Shown here: piece by piece, positions 7,735-16,459 of the stretch
Numbering within the stretch: the first letter of the stretch is position 1
Layout: each line of letters opens with the position of its first letter
Source: Clostridiales bacterium
Lineage (GTDB): Bacteria; Bacillota; Clostridia; Oscillospirales; Oscillospiraceae
Length of the DNA stretch: 64,000 nucleotides
Assembly (NCBI GenBank): GCA_022774865.1
Contig: JALFLH010000005.1
Location: 1-64,000, forward strand
Reading direction: 5' to 3'
The notes under the pieces: model-generated
Seen by the model: the letters and a program-made list of their open reading frames with translations, nothing else
Database searches by the model: none
Told to the model about the DNA's origin: nothing
Made by a program: the position numbers and the translations under genes

Positions 7735-8607
7735 TTACCCCTTGACAGATCCGCTCATAGCTTCCTGGTAGAACTTCTGGGTGATCATGAACAGGATGGC
7801 GATGGGGATGGAAACCAGCACCGCGCCGGCGCAGAACCGGACAAACCAGGTGTCCACATATTCCTTCTCCAGCATACTCCACAAGCCGATGGAAACGGTG
7901 AAGTATTTTGCTTCCGTGCGGACGATCACCTTGGCGAACACGAAGTCAACCCAGGGAGCCATAAAGGAAGTGATGACCTGATACACAATCATGGGCTTGC
8001 ACAGGGGCAGCGTAATCTTGGTGAAAATCTGCCAGCGGGTGCAGCCGTCAATGGCGGCCGCCTCATCCAGTGCTTTGGGGATGGTATCCATGTAGCCCTT
8101 CATCACATAGAACTGGGTACCGGCGCCGGAGGAGAAGCAGATGATCAAAGCCAGGGGAATCTTGTTTCCCTCGGTCATGCCCAGTGCCTTCAGAATGAAA
8201 TACACAGCAACCATGGTCATAAATCCCGGGAACAGGTTCAAAATCATGGCCATATTCATATAAGGCTTCCGCATTTTCCACTTCAGCCGGCTGGTGCAGT
8301 AGGAGACGCTCAGCACGAAGAACGTGGAAAGAACGCAGGTGCAGCACGCAATGCCGAAGGTGTTCAGGAACATCCGGGGGAAGTTCATGACATCAAATTC
8401 CGTGAACAGCGCCTTATAGTTGTTCAGTGTATACTTTGTGGGCAGGAATGTGCTGATAAACTGACCCTTGCCGTCACGGAAGGACTGCATGACAAGCCAG
8501 AAGAAGGGAATCAGCCAGATCGCGCAGACAATAACCAGAAACACGTAGGTCACAATGTCACCAGCGATTCTCCTGTTGCGCATACCGCCAAGTTTATTCT
8601 TAGCCAT
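7735..8607 (-). CDS. Maltodextrin ABC transporter permease, MalG type
   Basis: One of two inner-membrane subunits of a carbohydrate ABC importer. The 290 residues hold six predicted helices, and the cytoplasmic EAA loop that contacts the ATPase is clear (EAAAIDGCTRWQIFTKI). The C-terminal FYQEAMSGSVKG matches the MalG/MdxG family end. Its ATG overlaps the stop of the MalF gene (TAATG), indicating translational coupling. The amylase partner next door suggests maltodextrin as substrate, an inference from context. No MalK-type ATPase gene is in the window. Confidence 0.88.
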   Translation of the reverse strand: MAKNKLGGMRNRRIAGDIVTYVFLVIVCAIWLIPFFWLVMQSFRDGKGQFISTFLPTKYTLNNYKALFTEFDVMNFPRMFLNTFGIACCTCVLSTFFVLSVSYCTSRLKWKMRKPYMNMAMILNLFPGFMTMVAVYFILKALGMTEGNKIPLALIICFSSGAGTQFYVMKGYMDTIPKALDEAAAIDGCTRWQIFTKITLPLCKPMIVYQVITSFMAPWVDFVFAKVIVRTEAKYFTVSIGLWSMLEKEYVDTWFVRFCAGAVLVSIPIAILFMITQKFYQEAMSGSVKG

Positions 8608-10001
8608 TATTTGAAGCCCTCCTCATCCTTGTAGGATCCGGTGCTGCGGTAGGTAACCAGAGAAACAACCGCCAGCACCACAAATGTGAAGATGCCAATC
8701 ACCGCGCCGATGTTATACTTCTGCTGATCCACGGACAGCTTGTACAGCCAGGTTACCAGCAGATCGGTTGCGCCGGCCGTGTTGCCAACGGCCACCGGTT
8801 CACCGCGCGTAAACAGGTAAATCACATTGAAGTTATTGATATTGCCTGTAAACGAGGTAATCAGATAAGGTGTCAGCACAAACAGCATATACGGGAGCGT
8901 AATATTGAAGAAGGTTTGGAACACATTGGCTCCGTCAATACGGGCAGCCTCATACTGTTCGGCTGGAATATTCTGCAGAATGCCCGTCACCTGCATGATG
9001 GTGTAGGGAATACCAACCCACAGGTTGACGACAATAACCAGAACTCTGGCCCATGTTGCATCCGTCAGGAACGGAAGCCGCTGGCTTATCAGGCCGGCGT
9101 TCAGCAGCATCTTGTTGATGATGCCGTCGGGCTGCATCATGGAGCGGATTACCATCAGAGAGACGAACTGCGGTACAGCAATGGTCATGGACAGACAGCC
9201 GCGCCACAGACCCTTCAGCCGGATCGTTTTCCGATTGATGATCAGCGCCATGATGGTACCAAAAATGAAGTTCAGGAAGGTGGCAAAAATAGCCCAGATA
9301 ATCGTCCAGCCGAGGACGCTCCAGAATTGTTTGCCCACGGTGGAGCTGGAATTGAACAGAAGCGCGAAATTCTGGAGTCCGACCCAGTCAAACAGAACCA
9401 GATGGTCGCCTTCCTTTGAGAAGTTGGTGAATGCCATGCTGATCATATACAGCAGAGGCAGAATCGTAAAAACAAGCAGGCAGGCAAAAGGCGGTGTCAT
9501 GAGCAGCTTGTGCACATTCTCATCGAACAGGGATTTGATATCCTCAAGAAAGCTTGGTACGCGCTTACCGCTCTTTTTCACAGACAGCGCCATGTATCCG
9601 CTGCGCACGGATGCGCGCCACGCAATCAGCAGAGCGGCGATCACACACAGCGAAGCAATACCATAGAGCAAAATGAGCTGGGACTGGTCGCCCTGAATGT
9701 ATTCATAGACGCCCTTGTCATCATTCCAGATTTCCTGCATCGGCCGGTCGCCAAGGCTGGGAAGCATGGAAATCCAGTACAGCCCGCCATATGGCATCAC
9801 CAGAAAGTAAATGATACCGGCTTCGATTGCAAGGAAAAGCAAGCCCTTGATAATCTGTCCTGCGGCAAGATTGCCAAGACCCATAATCAGGCAGGACAGC
9901 CAGACAACAGGGCCGCCGTTTTTCAATGCGCCAATCAGAGTGGTGGGATTTCCCTGATTCTGACGGGCTGCCGCGGTTTTTGTCAATTGTTTTGTTGACA
10001 C
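8607..10001 (-). CDS. Maltodextrin ABC transporter permease, MalF type
   Basis: Second membrane subunit of the importer, 464 residues. The N-terminal half holds extra hydrophobic segments (LIMGLGNLAAGQIIKGLLFL and others), as in Gram-positive MdxF-type MalF. The permease core is in the C-terminal 300 residues, with the EAA loop EQYEAARIDGANVFQTFF. I start it at the GTG at 10001, which has AGGGAG 8 bases upstream. The in-frame extension to 10076 runs through a GC hairpin and has no ribosome site. Overlap with malG is 1 base. Confidence 0.87.
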   Translation of the reverse strand: MSTKQLTKTAAARQNQGNPTTLIGALKNGGPVVWLSCLIMGLGNLAAGQIIKGLLFLAIEAGIIYFLVMPYGGLYWISMLPSLGDRPMQEIWNDDKGVYEYIQGDQSQLILLYGIASLCVIAALLIAWRASVRSGYMALSVKKSGKRVPSFLEDIKSLFDENVHKLLMTPPFACLLVFTILPLLYMISMAFTNFSKEGDHLVLFDWVGLQNFALLFNSSSTVGKQFWSVLGWTIIWAIFATFLNFIFGTIMALIINRKTIRLKGLWRGCLSMTIAVPQFVSLMVIRSMMQPDGIINKMLLNAGLISQRLPFLTDATWARVLVIVVNLWVGIPYTIMQVTGILQNIPAEQYEAARIDGANVFQTFFNITLPYMLFVLTPYLITSFTGNINNFNVIYLFTRGEPVAVGNTAGATDLLVTWLYKLSVDQQKYNIGAVIGIFTFVVLAVVSLVTYRSTGSYKDEEGFK

Positions 10002-10032
10002 GCTACCGTCTCCCTTCGCATTTTTTTTAAAA

Positions 10033-10061
10033 GGCGGCGGCCAGATTATCCAGCCGCCGCC
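10033..10061 (-). terminator. Attenuating hairpin between MalE and MalF genes
   Basis: A 9-base-pair GGCGGCGGC/GCCGCCGCC stem with an 11-base loop lies between the MalE stop and the MalF start, followed on the minus strand by TTTT then an A run. In mal operons such hairpins let the binding protein be made in excess over the permeases, and that is the probable role here. Confidence 0.6.
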
Positions 10062-10094
10062 AGGTGCTTTCATCAAAGCGGAATCCTGTATGAA

Positions 10095-11393
10095 TTACAG
10101 ACCGGTGTTATTGATGGCCTCGTTCCACAGATCAGTCTTTTCCAGAGCGTTGGCAGCGGTGATCTCACCGTTGGCCAGGCCCTTGCCCATGGACTCAGCA
10201 TTGGACCAGTAGGCGCCCATCTCGGGGATGGAGGGCTGCAGGACGGAGGTATTGGCAATGGTGTCGTTCTGAGCCAGAGCGGCAGGATTGCTGGAGAACT
10301 CGTCGGAAGCCAGCAGCTCAGTGTTGCAGGGAACCACGCCGCCGTCACGCAGCTCGTAGTGCAGAGCCTGCATCTCCGCAGAGCCCAGCCATGCAGCCAG
10401 TGCGTAAGCAGCCTTCATGTTCTTGGAGTTGGGGTTGACGCCCAGCGCCTTGGAGCCGGAGAAGGACTTCATCTGCATCTGCTCGCCGTCGATGGTGATG
10501 CAGGGCAACTGCGCAGCGCCGTAGTTCTCGCCCAGAGCATCGGCAACGCTCTTGGCGTCCCAGGTGCCGGAGAACATGGCAGCGACGGAACCGTTGCGCA
10601 GGCCGTCCAGGCCGGCGCCGCTGGCATCGTCAATCAGCTTTCCGCTGGCCAGAGCCTCGGCAACGTAAGCAGTAGCCTTGGCGCCCTGCTCGCCGCCGAA
10701 GGTGATACCGGCAGCGCCGTCGGTGCCGTCACCGAACATGGTGCCGCCCACTGCGAAGTAGAAGGAAGGCAGATACCAGGTGTTGGTCACAGGGAAGGCC
10801 ACAACGCCCTTCTCCATCATGGTGTCCAGGGACTTGATGTCGTCCTCGGTGTAAACGGACTTGTTGTAGTACAGGAACCAGGTGTTGCCGGTGAAGGGAA
10901 CGCCGTACACGTTGCCGTCAGCATCGGAAACAGACTTAATCATGGCCTCGGAGTTGGTGGACTTCACCTGCTCCAGGACATCGCCGCCCAGCTTGGCGAT
11001 GGCGTTGGCCTGAATCAGGGTGCCCAGCTGGTCGTTGGCGAACATATAAACGTCAGCGGCAGCGGAGGGGTCCTGAGACACGTTCTTGCCGGCATCGCCC
11101 TCGGAGCTGACGCCGAAGGACCAGGTGATTTTCCATTCAGGATGCTGCTCGGCAAACTTGGCGCAGGCAACCTGCAGGAAGCTGTTCTCATCAACCTGAT
11201 CTTCCTGGGGACCCCAGACAGTCAGGGTGATTTCTTCAGGCTCGGCCTCCGCCTGTGCCTCAGTGGCGGCAGGCTTGGTCGCGTCGTTGTTCTGCGCGGG
11301 CGCATTGGTGGGAGTAGTCTTGCCTTCGCCGCAGGCGGCAAACAGGCCGACGACCATCATGCAAGCCAGCAGCAGTGCAATGATCTTCTTCAT
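10095..11393 (-). CDS. Maltodextrin ABC transporter substrate-binding lipoprotein, MalE type
   Basis: Extracellular solute-binding protein (family 1) of 432 residues. It has a hydrophobic signal with lipobox LFAAC (Cys21), then an Asn/Ala/Thr-rich linker and two lobes (ITLTVWGPQEDQ start, VYMFANDQLG, VYGVPFTGNTWFLYYN, a C-terminal MGKGLANGEITAANALEK). This layout matches MalE/MdxE. AGGAGG lies 8 bases before the ATG at 11393, and the longer in-frame ORF upstream is not used. It is the first gene of the operon malE-malF-malG-amylase. Codon choice is more strongly biased than in its neighbours, as expected for a highly expressed protein. Confidence 0.88.
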   Translation of the reverse strand: MKKIIALLLACMMVVGLFAACGEGKTTPTNAPAQNNDATKPAATEAQAEAEPEEITLTVWGPQEDQVDENSFLQVACAKFAEQHPEWKITWSFGVSSEGDAGKNVSQDPSAAADVYMFANDQLGTLIQANAIAKLGGDVLEQVKSTNSEAMIKSVSDADGNVYGVPFTGNTWFLYYNKSVYTEDDIKSLDTMMEKGVVAFPVTNTWYLPSFYFAVGGTMFGDGTDGAAGITFGGEQGAKATAYVAEALASGKLIDDASGAGLDGLRNGSVAAMFSGTWDAKSVADALGENYGAAQLPCITIDGEQMQMKSFSGSKALGVNPNSKNMKAAYALAAWLGSAEMQALHYELRDGGVVPCNTELLASDEFSSNPAALAQNDTIANTSVLQPSIPEMGAYWSNAESMGKGLANGEITAANALEKTDLWNEAINNTGL

Positions 11394-11456
11394 TTTGTTT
11401 CCTCCTAATATTTTTGTTAATATGCATTCACAGCATTGTGCTGTAAAAGCCGGTGG

Positions 11457-11465
11457 GAACGTTTC
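11457..11465. promoter_or_regulatory. Possible downstream LacI-type half operator
   Basis: GAACGTTTC carries the AACGTT core seen in the better site at 11508-11518, about 50 bases away, inside the malE leader. Two such sites could support looping by a LacI-family maltose regulator, which is not in this window. Confidence 0.3.
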
Positions 11466-11507
11466 TCTCTGCCGGAGTGGTGGAGCCGGTTCCAGCAATA
11501 ATTTTTT

Positions 11508-11518
11508 GAAACGTTTAC
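11508..11518. promoter_or_regulatory. LacI-family operator at the malE promoter
   Basis: GAAACGTTTAC contains the perfect palindrome AAACGTTT typical of LacI/GalR-family operators. It lies right after the -10 box at 11525-11530, at the expected transcription start, a position suited to repression. Confidence 0.55.
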
Positions 11519-11524
11519 ATACAC

Positions 11525-11554
11525 AATATATCACCAAATCCCACAAATCGTCAA
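11525..11554 (-). promoter_or_regulatory. malE operon promoter
   Basis: Minus-strand TTGACG (11549-11554), 18-base spacer, TATATT (11525-11530). A 130-base leader follows up to the malE start codon, with two AACGTT-type operators in it. Confidence 0.6.
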
Positions 11555-11598
11555 CGGGAAATAAGTACAGAAAAACCGGGGTAAATTTTGGATACTAT

Positions 11599-13131
11599 TC
11601 ACAATCCCCGTGCTTTCAACGCATCCCAATTGGCCCGGCCATAGCGCTTCGCCATCTTCAGCATCTCCGCGCCCAGTTCATCCGTCACCTGTCCCGGCAG
11701 AAGCCGCCAGCTCCAGTTAACGCCAACCGTTCCCGGCGCGTTCATTCGGCAGGAATTGTCCAGTCCCAGCCAGTCCTGAATGGGAACGATGCAGGTTTTC
11801 GCCGTACTCATCATGGCGAGGCTGACCAGCGCCCGGCAGATGCCGCCGTCCGGTGTGTCATGGTTGTCCAGGTAGTCCCGCACCTGCTCCCTTCCGGCGG
11901 GCGTCAGCCCCCTAAACCAGCCCGTCAGCGTCTCGTTGTCGTGGGTTCCGGTGTATACCACGCAGTTTTCGCTGTAATTATGGGGCAGGTAGTCATTGGC
12001 GCCGCCCACATCCGCCGGATCAAAGGCAAACTGGAGCACCTTCATATTGGGGAACCCGCTGTCTTTGACAAGCTGGCGTACCGTGTCCGTCAGCAGTCCC
12101 AGATCCTCGGCGATGACCTTCCGCTCACCCAGTCTGTCCCGGATGGTACGGAAAAGCTCCATGCCGGGGCCTTTTTCCCAGTGTCCGTCCCTGGCCGTGG
12201 CGCTGCCCGCCGGGATGGCGAAATATTCGTCAAAGCCCCGGAAATGGTCGATTCGCACCACATCGTAGAGTTTATAGCTGTACCACATCCGGGTGACCCA
12301 CCACTGATAGCCGGTCTGCCGGTGATAGTCCCAACGGTACAGCGGGTTACCCCAGAGCTGCCCGTCCGCAGCGAAGGCATCCGGTGGGCAGCCCGCAATC
12401 TGCGTGGGCCGGTTCTGGCTGTCCAGTTGGAACATCTCGGGATGCGCCCACACGTCCGCGCCGTCCGGAGAGACATAAATCGGCATATCTCCGATGATTT
12501 CAATGTGCTTGCTGTTGGCATAGGCTTTCAGCGCGCTCCACTGCTCATAGAACTTGAACTGCAGGTATTTCTGGAACTCCACGTCGAAATAGAGCTTCTC
12601 CCGGTAATAGTCCAGCGCGAAGCCCCAGTGCATCCGGATGTCCTCAGGCCACTGCTGCCAGGACTGCTCATGGAAATAGGCCTTCACCGCCATGAACAGA
12701 GCATAATCGTCCAGCCACCAGGCGTTCTCCCGGCAGAAGTTCTGATAGACGGGATTTTCGTTGATATGGCTCCGCTCATAGGCCACACGCAGCAGCTTCA
12801 GGCGGTTTTCGTGCATCCGCTCATAATCCACGTGGGACGGATCACACCCGAAGTCCATCGCGTCGCACTCCGATTCCGTCAGCACACCCTCCTGAATCAG
12901 CGCTTCCAGACTGATGAAATAGGGGTTGCCCGCAAAGGCGGAAAACGCCTGATAGGGCGAATCGAAGGCGCCGCCATGGCTGGTCGCGCCCAGCGGCAGA
13001 ATCTGCCAGTATTTCTGTCCCGCCTTCTCCAGCCAATCTACAAACTGGTAAGCCTCCTTTGAGAAGCAGCCGATGCCATATCTGGAGGGCAGGCTGGTGA
13101 TGGACAGCAGAACGCCGGTATTTCGTTTCAT
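11599..13131 (-). CDS. malQ: 4-alpha-glucanotransferase (amylomaltase)
   Basis: MalQ (GH77) transfers glucan segments between maltodextrins, releasing glucose and long chains for phosphorylase. The protein is 510 residues, the normal bacterial length. Family landmarks are seen in order: GVLLSITSLPSRYGIG at the start, DSPYQAFSAFAGNPYFISL, IIGDMPIYVSPDGADVW, VVRIDHFRGFDEYFAIP with the nucleophile Asp, VIAEDLG with the acid/base Glu, and YTGTHDNETLTGW with the third Asp. The start at 13131 has AAAGGAAG upstream, so the longer frame reaching 13386 is not used. It follows the debranching-enzyme gene by 70 bases, and both act on glycogen or maltodextrin. Confidence 0.95.
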   Translation of the reverse strand: MKRNTGVLLSITSLPSRYGIGCFSKEAYQFVDWLEKAGQKYWQILPLGATSHGGAFDSPYQAFSAFAGNPYFISLEALIQEGVLTESECDAMDFGCDPSHVDYERMHENRLKLLRVAYERSHINENPVYQNFCRENAWWLDDYALFMAVKAYFHEQSWQQWPEDIRMHWGFALDYYREKLYFDVEFQKYLQFKFYEQWSALKAYANSKHIEIIGDMPIYVSPDGADVWAHPEMFQLDSQNRPTQIAGCPPDAFAADGQLWGNPLYRWDYHRQTGYQWWVTRMWYSYKLYDVVRIDHFRGFDEYFAIPAGSATARDGHWEKGPGMELFRTIRDRLGERKVIAEDLGLLTDTVRQLVKDSGFPNMKVLQFAFDPADVGGANDYLPHNYSENCVVYTGTHDNETLTGWFRGLTPAGREQVRDYLDNHDTPDGGICRALVSLAMMSTAKTCIVPIQDWLGLDNSCRMNAPGTVGVNWSWRLLPGQVTDELGAEMLKMAKRYGRANWDALKARGL

Positions 13132-13201
13132 TTTTCTTTCTTCCTTTCTTCTTTTGAAATCAGCCGGATTGCCGCATTTGCTTTTTCCAGCACGATTCTG
13201 T

Positions 13202-15172
13202 TCACCAGCTTCTCTCCGTTTCCCCGGTCTGGTGAATTCGATCCAGCACTTCATACACCCGCAGCATCTCACCCACGCTCCAGGCCTGCGCGAAACAACC
13301 CTTGCCCGCTGTGGGCTGATCGCCGTCATAGATTTCCGGGAGCTGTCCCGCGCAGCCCTCCCGCAGCATAGGCTCCAACGCTTCAAGCTGGCCGCGCACG
13401 TAACCGGCCGCCTCCGGGCTGTAGCCGCGGGTTTTCAGGTAGGCCAGATAATACGCTCCCAGCGGGAACACCCACACGGTTCCCTGATGGTAAGCCAGAT
13501 CCCGGTGGAGCTGATCGCCGCCGTAGAAGCCCTGATACTCCGGGTCAGACGGAGAGAGCGTCCGCAGGCCGCAGGGCGTGTAGAGCGTGCGGCAGACCGT
13601 TTCAACCACCCTCCGCTCCTGCTCCGGGCTGAGCATGGTAAAATGCATGGAAACCGCCCAGATCTGGTTGCACCGGATCTGTTCGTCCGCCCCTGTGCCG
13701 GAGATCACATCTCTCAGGCAGCCTTCCTTCTCCATATAGAATTCACGGACAAAGGATTGTTTGACTTTCTCGGCCAGACTGCCGTACCCGTCGCCGTCCC
13801 GGCCCAGCTTTTCGGACAGAAGCTCCATAATCCGCAGGGCGTTATACCAGTAGGCGTTGATTTCCACCGGCTTTCCGTGGCGGGGCGTGGGCAGAATGCC
13901 CTGGACGCAGACGTCCATCCATGTCACCTGATCCATGCCGCTGCCCGCGTGAATCAGGCCGTCGGTATCCATATAGACGGCGTGGTGGGTTCCGTTGCGG
14001 TAGCCAGTGATAATCCGCTCCATCACCGGAAATGCCTCCGCGGCAAAGACCAGATCACCGGTCCGGCACACATACTGCCACACGCCGTCGATCAGAAGCA
14101 GCGCGGCATCGGCCGTATTGTACATTGGTTCCTGCTCTCCCTCCGGGAACAGGTTCGGCACCAGCCCGTCCTTTTCGTAGGCAAGGAAGGTTCTCAGAAT
14201 ACTCCTGGCATCCTCATAGCGTCCCGTGGCCAGCGTGCACCCCGTCAGAGAGATCATGGTATCCCGTCCCCAGTCGCTGAACAACGGATAGCCGGCCAGA
14301 ATGGTCTTTTCGCCGGTGGAATCCCGGCGGGCGATAAAAGCGTCGGCGCTTCTTGCGAGTTGTCTGGCAACCGGGTCGTCAATCGGGCAGGCACGCTCCA
14401 GCTCCCGCTGTCTGCGCTCATACCGGCGCAGAAGTTCCCAGCCCGATTCCCTTTCTTCCTCCATGGAAAACACAATCTCAAGCCGGCCGGACTGTCCGGG
14501 AAGCACCGTTTTTTTCAGGCAGCAGCAGGCGGCCGCAAGACCCTTTTCCGGGCGTCCGTCCTTCGCGTCCTCCGGATAGGAAAGGGTCTGCCAGCATTCC
14601 GGCAGTGCTTCTGCCGTGCCGTCGCAGCGGACGTACAGGGCGGTGTCGCCTGATACAATCCGTCCATTTTCGAAGGAAAAGGGCTTTTTCTCCTTCAGCG
14701 CCAGCTCCTTGGGCGCGAATTTCAGAAACGGCGTGACGTGCAGAGTACAGGGTTTTTCCGACCGGTTTTCAATGGAATAGACCACAGCCGCCGTATTTTT
14801 CCCATAGGCCATGCAGCAGCGGCGGATCACCTGAACGCCGGAAACCTGATACGTCCAGCTTGGCACATATTCCAGTGAAAAGACCGCCAGATGCCGGTAT
14901 CCGTCCTCCTCTTTGCTTCCGTCGGCGAAGGACTGGGTTGAAAGGAATACCTCCTCCTGTCCAATCCGCAGGGTCTCCCGCAGACGGTGCACCATGGTCA
15001 CGCGCGCATTGGGTGCCCTGACGGCGGCGATCAGAATGCCCTGATCACTCCGGGGCACCGAGAACGCGGCGCTGGCTGACACATATCCGCCCAGTCCGTT
15101 GGTCAGCAGGAACGAATGGCTCTGTGCCTGCTCCAACGTCTGCATATCCTGACTTCCAAATACGAATTTCAC
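13202..15172 (-). CDS. Glycogen debranching enzyme, amylo-alpha-1,6-glucosidase family
   Basis: A 656-residue protein with the bacterial/archaeal GDE layout. An N-terminal GDE_N beta domain (about 1-260, LLTNGLGGYVSASA, VHRLRETL) is followed by a C-terminal (alpha/alpha)6 barrel (about 290-650) with FSDWGRDTMISLTG, MYNTADAALLLIDGVWQY, GSGMDQVTWMDV, PVEINAYWYNALRIM and YHQGTVWVFPLGAYYLAY. It hydrolyses alpha-1,6 branches of glycogen or limit dextrin. The GTG start at 15172 overlaps the stop of the upstream HAD gene by 4 bases and has AAAGG upstream, so the pair is translationally coupled. Confidence 0.92.
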   Translation of the reverse strand: MKFVFGSQDMQTLEQAQSHSFLLTNGLGGYVSASAAFSVPRSDQGILIAAVRAPNARVTMVHRLRETLRIGQEEVFLSTQSFADGSKEEDGYRHLAVFSLEYVPSWTYQVSGVQVIRRCCMAYGKNTAAVVYSIENRSEKPCTLHVTPFLKFAPKELALKEKKPFSFENGRIVSGDTALYVRCDGTAEALPECWQTLSYPEDAKDGRPEKGLAAACCCLKKTVLPGQSGRLEIVFSMEEERESGWELLRRYERRQRELERACPIDDPVARQLARSADAFIARRDSTGEKTILAGYPLFSDWGRDTMISLTGCTLATGRYEDARSILRTFLAYEKDGLVPNLFPEGEQEPMYNTADAALLLIDGVWQYVCRTGDLVFAAEAFPVMERIITGYRNGTHHAVYMDTDGLIHAGSGMDQVTWMDVCVQGILPTPRHGKPVEINAYWYNALRIMELLSEKLGRDGDGYGSLAEKVKQSFVREFYMEKEGCLRDVISGTGADEQIRCNQIWAVSMHFTMLSPEQERRVVETVCRTLYTPCGLRTLSPSDPEYQGFYGGDQLHRDLAYHQGTVWVFPLGAYYLAYLKTRGYSPEAAGYVRGQLEALEPMLREGCAGQLPEIYDGDQPTAGKGCFAQAWSVGEMLRVYEVLDRIHQTGETERSW

Positions 15173-15969
15173 AGCGTCACCTTTCCTTTCGGCAGCCCAA
15201 CCGGGCAAAGTGAGGCAATCACCCGCACCAGCTCGTCCCAGTTACAGCCTTCATATTCAAAATCCGATCCGCCCGGCGTCATGGGCCCGCCCATGACCCG
15301 CGCTGGCTCCTGCGCCTGCGGGGTCAGATTGGTATGCAGATACAGCGTGGCCATTCCGGCCGTTTTCGCCCCGGCGATGTCCGTCTGCCGGTCGTTTCCG
15401 ATCATCAGGCAATTCGCCGGATTCAGGTTTTGCTCCGTCAGCAGGGCATTGAAAAACCGTCCGTCCGGTTTCCGGCAGCCATAATCGCTGGATATATACA
15501 CACCGGAAAAGGCGTCAGCAAGCCCCAGATACCGCAGCTCATACGCCGTGAACACGTGCTGGGCATTGGTCAGAAGCCAGAGCCGGTATCCCATTCCCCG
15601 CAGCGCGTCCAACGCCTGCTTCACATGGGGATACAGTCTGATGTAGCGGATCGCGGCAATCCGGAAAAGCTGCGCCGCGTTCACGCCCAGCGTGTCCGCG
15701 TTCTCCGTAATTCCCTGATCCCGGAACAATTGCGCCATAACCTGTTCAACCGGGATGTCCGGAAAGCACTCGTAGCTCTGTCCCGCCTGCGCTTCCCGCC
15801 GCCGTATCGCACGTTCAAAAGCCGCCTTCAGTTCAGAGCCGGTATAGGCGGCGCCGTAAAAACCGAAATACAGCGCGGTCTTTTCCCACACGGTTTCATT
15901 TTCATCGGTGTGAATATCCACCAATGTGCCATATAAATCAAATATCAGATCCGTGATCTGCAAGTACAT
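15169..15969 (-). CDS. HAD family hydrolase
   Basis: A 266-residue haloacid-dehalogenase-type phosphatase. Motif I is DLYGTLVD near residue 12 (the usual second Asp is replaced by Tyr-Gly, as in several subfamilies), motif II LLTNAQ, motif III with Lys in CRKPDGRFF, and motif IV GNDRQTDIAGAK. A cap domain lies between motifs I and II. The substrate cannot be read. AAAGGGG precedes the ATG at 15969. It overlaps folA by 32 bases upstream and the debranching-enzyme gene by 4 bases downstream, so it is sandwiched in the thyA-folA transcription unit. Confidence 0.88.
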   Translation of the reverse strand: MYLQITDLIFDLYGTLVDIHTDENETVWEKTALYFGFYGAAYTGSELKAAFERAIRRREAQAGQSYECFPDIPVEQVMAQLFRDQGITENADTLGVNAAQLFRIAAIRYIRLYPHVKQALDALRGMGYRLWLLTNAQHVFTAYELRYLGLADAFSGVYISSDYGCRKPDGRFFNALLTEQNLNPANCLMIGNDRQTDIAGAKTAGMATLYLHTNLTPQAQEPARVMGGPMTPGGSDFEYEGCNWDELVRVIASLCPVGLPKGKVTL

Positions 15970-16450
15970 TCCCCTTTCTCCTGTACAGGCACATTTCATA
16001 GGCAACGCCCGCTTCCTCGCCGGACTGGAGCACCCGTTCCAGCTCCCACCGGGGATTCCCGTCCAGATTTGGGAAGAAGGTATCGGATTCCGGCGACGCG
16101 TGCACCTTCGTCACATAGGCGTGGGTGCAGTAGGGCAGCATCTGACGGTAGACGCTGCCGCCGCCGATGACCATCACCTTCGGAGCGGACTGGGCCACCT
16201 TCAGGGCTTCCTCCGGGCTGTGGCAGACAATCACATCCGTTCTGTCCGGGTTTCCCCGCGTCAGGAGCACATTCACCCGCTTGGGCAGTGGCTTCCCGCC
16301 GGGAAAATCCGCCAGCGTTTTCCGCCCCACGATGACCATGGCATCCCGGGTGGCTTCCCGGAAGAACTTCCGGTCAGCGCTGAGGGTAATGGGCTGGGTT
16401 CCGTCCTTACCGATACCCCAGTCGTCATAAACCGCTACGATTAAATCCAT
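15938..16450 (-). CDS. folA: Dihydrofolate reductase
   Basis: DHFR regenerates tetrahydrofolate from the dihydrofolate produced by ThyA next door. The 170 residues show the N-terminal strand LIVAVYDDWGIG, the catalytic Asp in TLSADRKFF, the NADPH site VGRKTL, and the GGGSVYRQM loop. The usual PWHLP/PWNLP active-site block reads QPITLS, so the conserved Trp of the folate pocket is absent. It starts 9 bases after the thyA stop and overlaps the following HAD gene by 32 bases. Assignment is firm from the motifs and from pairing with thyA. Confidence 0.9.
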   Translation of the reverse strand: MDLIVAVYDDWGIGKDGTQPITLSADRKFFREATRDAMVIVGRKTLADFPGGKPLPKRVNVLLTRGNPDRTDVIVCHSPEEALKVAQSAPKVMVIGGGSVYRQMLPYCTHAYVTKVHASPESDTFFPNLDGNPRWELERVLQSGEEAGVAYEMCLYRRKGNVLADHGSDI

Positions 16451-16459
16451 GCCGCCACC

